This document shows positions 5,736 to 6,188 of a stretch of DNA of 6,188 nt, piece by piece. The stretch lies in the NCBI GenBank assembly GCA_902496505.1, contig CABVBB010000138.1, positions 1-6,188 of the forward strand. The letters run 5' to 3'. Every line of letters starts with the position of its first letter. Position 1 is the stretch's first letter. This DNA comes from an uncultured Peptococcaceae bacterium (GTDB lineage: Bacteria > Bacillota > Peptococcia > Peptococcales > Peptococcaceae). The translations under genes and the position numbers were made by a program. The notes under the pieces are model-generated. The model did no database searches and was not told the origin of the DNA. It saw only the letters and a list, made by a program, of their open reading frames with translations.

Positions 5736-6188
5736 TTATTTTTCTTTGAGCAGCCGCTCGCGGCAGTCGCCAAGCAGTTTGACTTTTTCCTGCGGCAGCT
5801 CAGGGTATTGCGGATCGATATCCTCCAGAGTTTTGACGATGATCTCTGAGATGAGCAGACGGGCGAACCATTTTTTATCAGAGGGGATGATATACCAGGG
5901 CGCGATCTCGGTAGAGGTGGCGTTGATCGCGTCAGCGTAGGCCTCTTGATAATCGTCCCAATAGGTGCGTTCCTCGATATCCGACTGCGAAAACTTCCAG
6001 TTTTTATCCGGGTCATCGATGCGGGCTAGGAATCGCTGTTTCTGTTCATCCTTGGAAATGTGGAGGAAAAATTTGATGACGCGGATGCCGTTTTCATCCA
6101 GATAACGTTCGAAATCAACGATCTGACGGTAGCGGCGCTCAAAAAAATCATCGGTCAGGCAGCGCTTGGGCAGCGGCAGGTTTTTGTA
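5736..6188 (-). CDS. ppk2: Polyphosphate kinase 2 family protein, C-terminal part (cut by window edge)
   Basis: Translating the minus strand from 6188 to the TAA at 5736-5738 gives 150 uninterrupted residues with no start, so the N-terminal half lies outside the window. The fragment has hallmark PPK2 segments: RYRQIVDFERYLDENG (20-34), KFFLHISKDEQKQRFLARID (39-58), PDKNWKFS (60-67), WDDYQEAYADAINATSTE (77-94), APWYIIPSDKKWFARL (96-111) and SEIIVKTLE (114-122). PPK2 enzymes transfer phosphate from polyphosphate to nucleotides in the cytosol. The Walker A, Walker B and most of the lid are missing from view. The C-terminal layout most resembles the roughly 300-residue class III enzymes that phosphorylate AMP and ADP, but the class is an inference from memory. 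The second domain of a two-domain polyphosphate:AMP phosphotransferase is an alternative. The gene converges on cls and shares its terminator. Confidence 0.92.
   Translation of the reverse strand, partial: YKNLPLPKRCLTDDFFERRYRQIVDFERYLDENGIRVIKFFLHISKDEQKQRFLARIDDPDKNWKFSQSDIEERTYWDDYQEAYADAINATSTEIAPWYIIPSDKKWFARLLISEIIVKTLEDIDPQYPELPQEKVKLLGDCRERLLKEK

Noticed and set aside
5594..6016. Minus-strand open frame of 140 codons at the right end
   Set aside because: It is out of frame with the clear PPK2 coding sequence on the same strand, runs through the terminator, and has a low-complexity basic composition.

Overview
The window reads as chromosomal, accessory-to-core DNA from a Gram-positive-lineage (Firmicutes) anaerobe. 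The evidence is moderately GC-rich coding sequence, strong GGAGG-type ribosome binding sites, sigma-A-like promoters, an ABC-F ATPase very like Bacillus YfmM, a Firmicutes-style cardiolipin synthase with an N-terminal membrane region, and a PPK2. A Negativicutes (Selenomonas-like) source would fit, but that is inference from the overall look and was not tested.

Layout, left to right. Positions 1-23 hold a perfect 8-bp inverted repeat wrapped around an extended -10 element, probably an operator-promoter, in front of a 160-aa protein I cannot identify (46-528). A short gap with a plausible promoter (561-589) leads into a plus-strand cluster. The first gene is a YfmM-type ABC-F ATPase (643-2199). 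After only 15 bp comes a spore-photoproduct-lyase-like radical SAM protein (2215-3102), whose last five residues match the bacterial sliding-clamp-binding motif. After 50 bp comes a metallo-beta-lactamase-fold protein (3153-4031) with an altered metal motif. A cardiolipin synthase (4131-5672) follows with its own promoter (4067-4095). It ends in a strong hairpin terminator (5683-5718) that also serves the convergent minus-strand gene, the C-terminal half of a PPK2 polyphosphate kinase (5736 to the window edge).

Functionally this is not one obvious pathway. The ABC-F protein acts on ribosomes, the radical SAM protein may act on DNA, cardiolipin synthase acts on the membrane, and PPK2 acts on polyphosphate and nucleotides. 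A loose stress-maintenance theme is possible but unproven. No RNA genes, mobile elements, CRISPR arrays or phage genes are visible, and no intergenic gap exceeds 120 bp. For the first, third and fourth plus-strand proteins other than the ABC-F and radical SAM genes (46-528, 3153-4031, 4131-5672), the longest open frame starts too early. Ribosome-binding-site spacing, and for cardiolipin synthase the promoter position, favour the internal ATGs given here. I found no clear undescribed multi-gene system. The best leads are the operator-like palindrome at the left edge, the clamp motif on the radical SAM protein, and the His-to-Asn change in the metallo-hydrolase.
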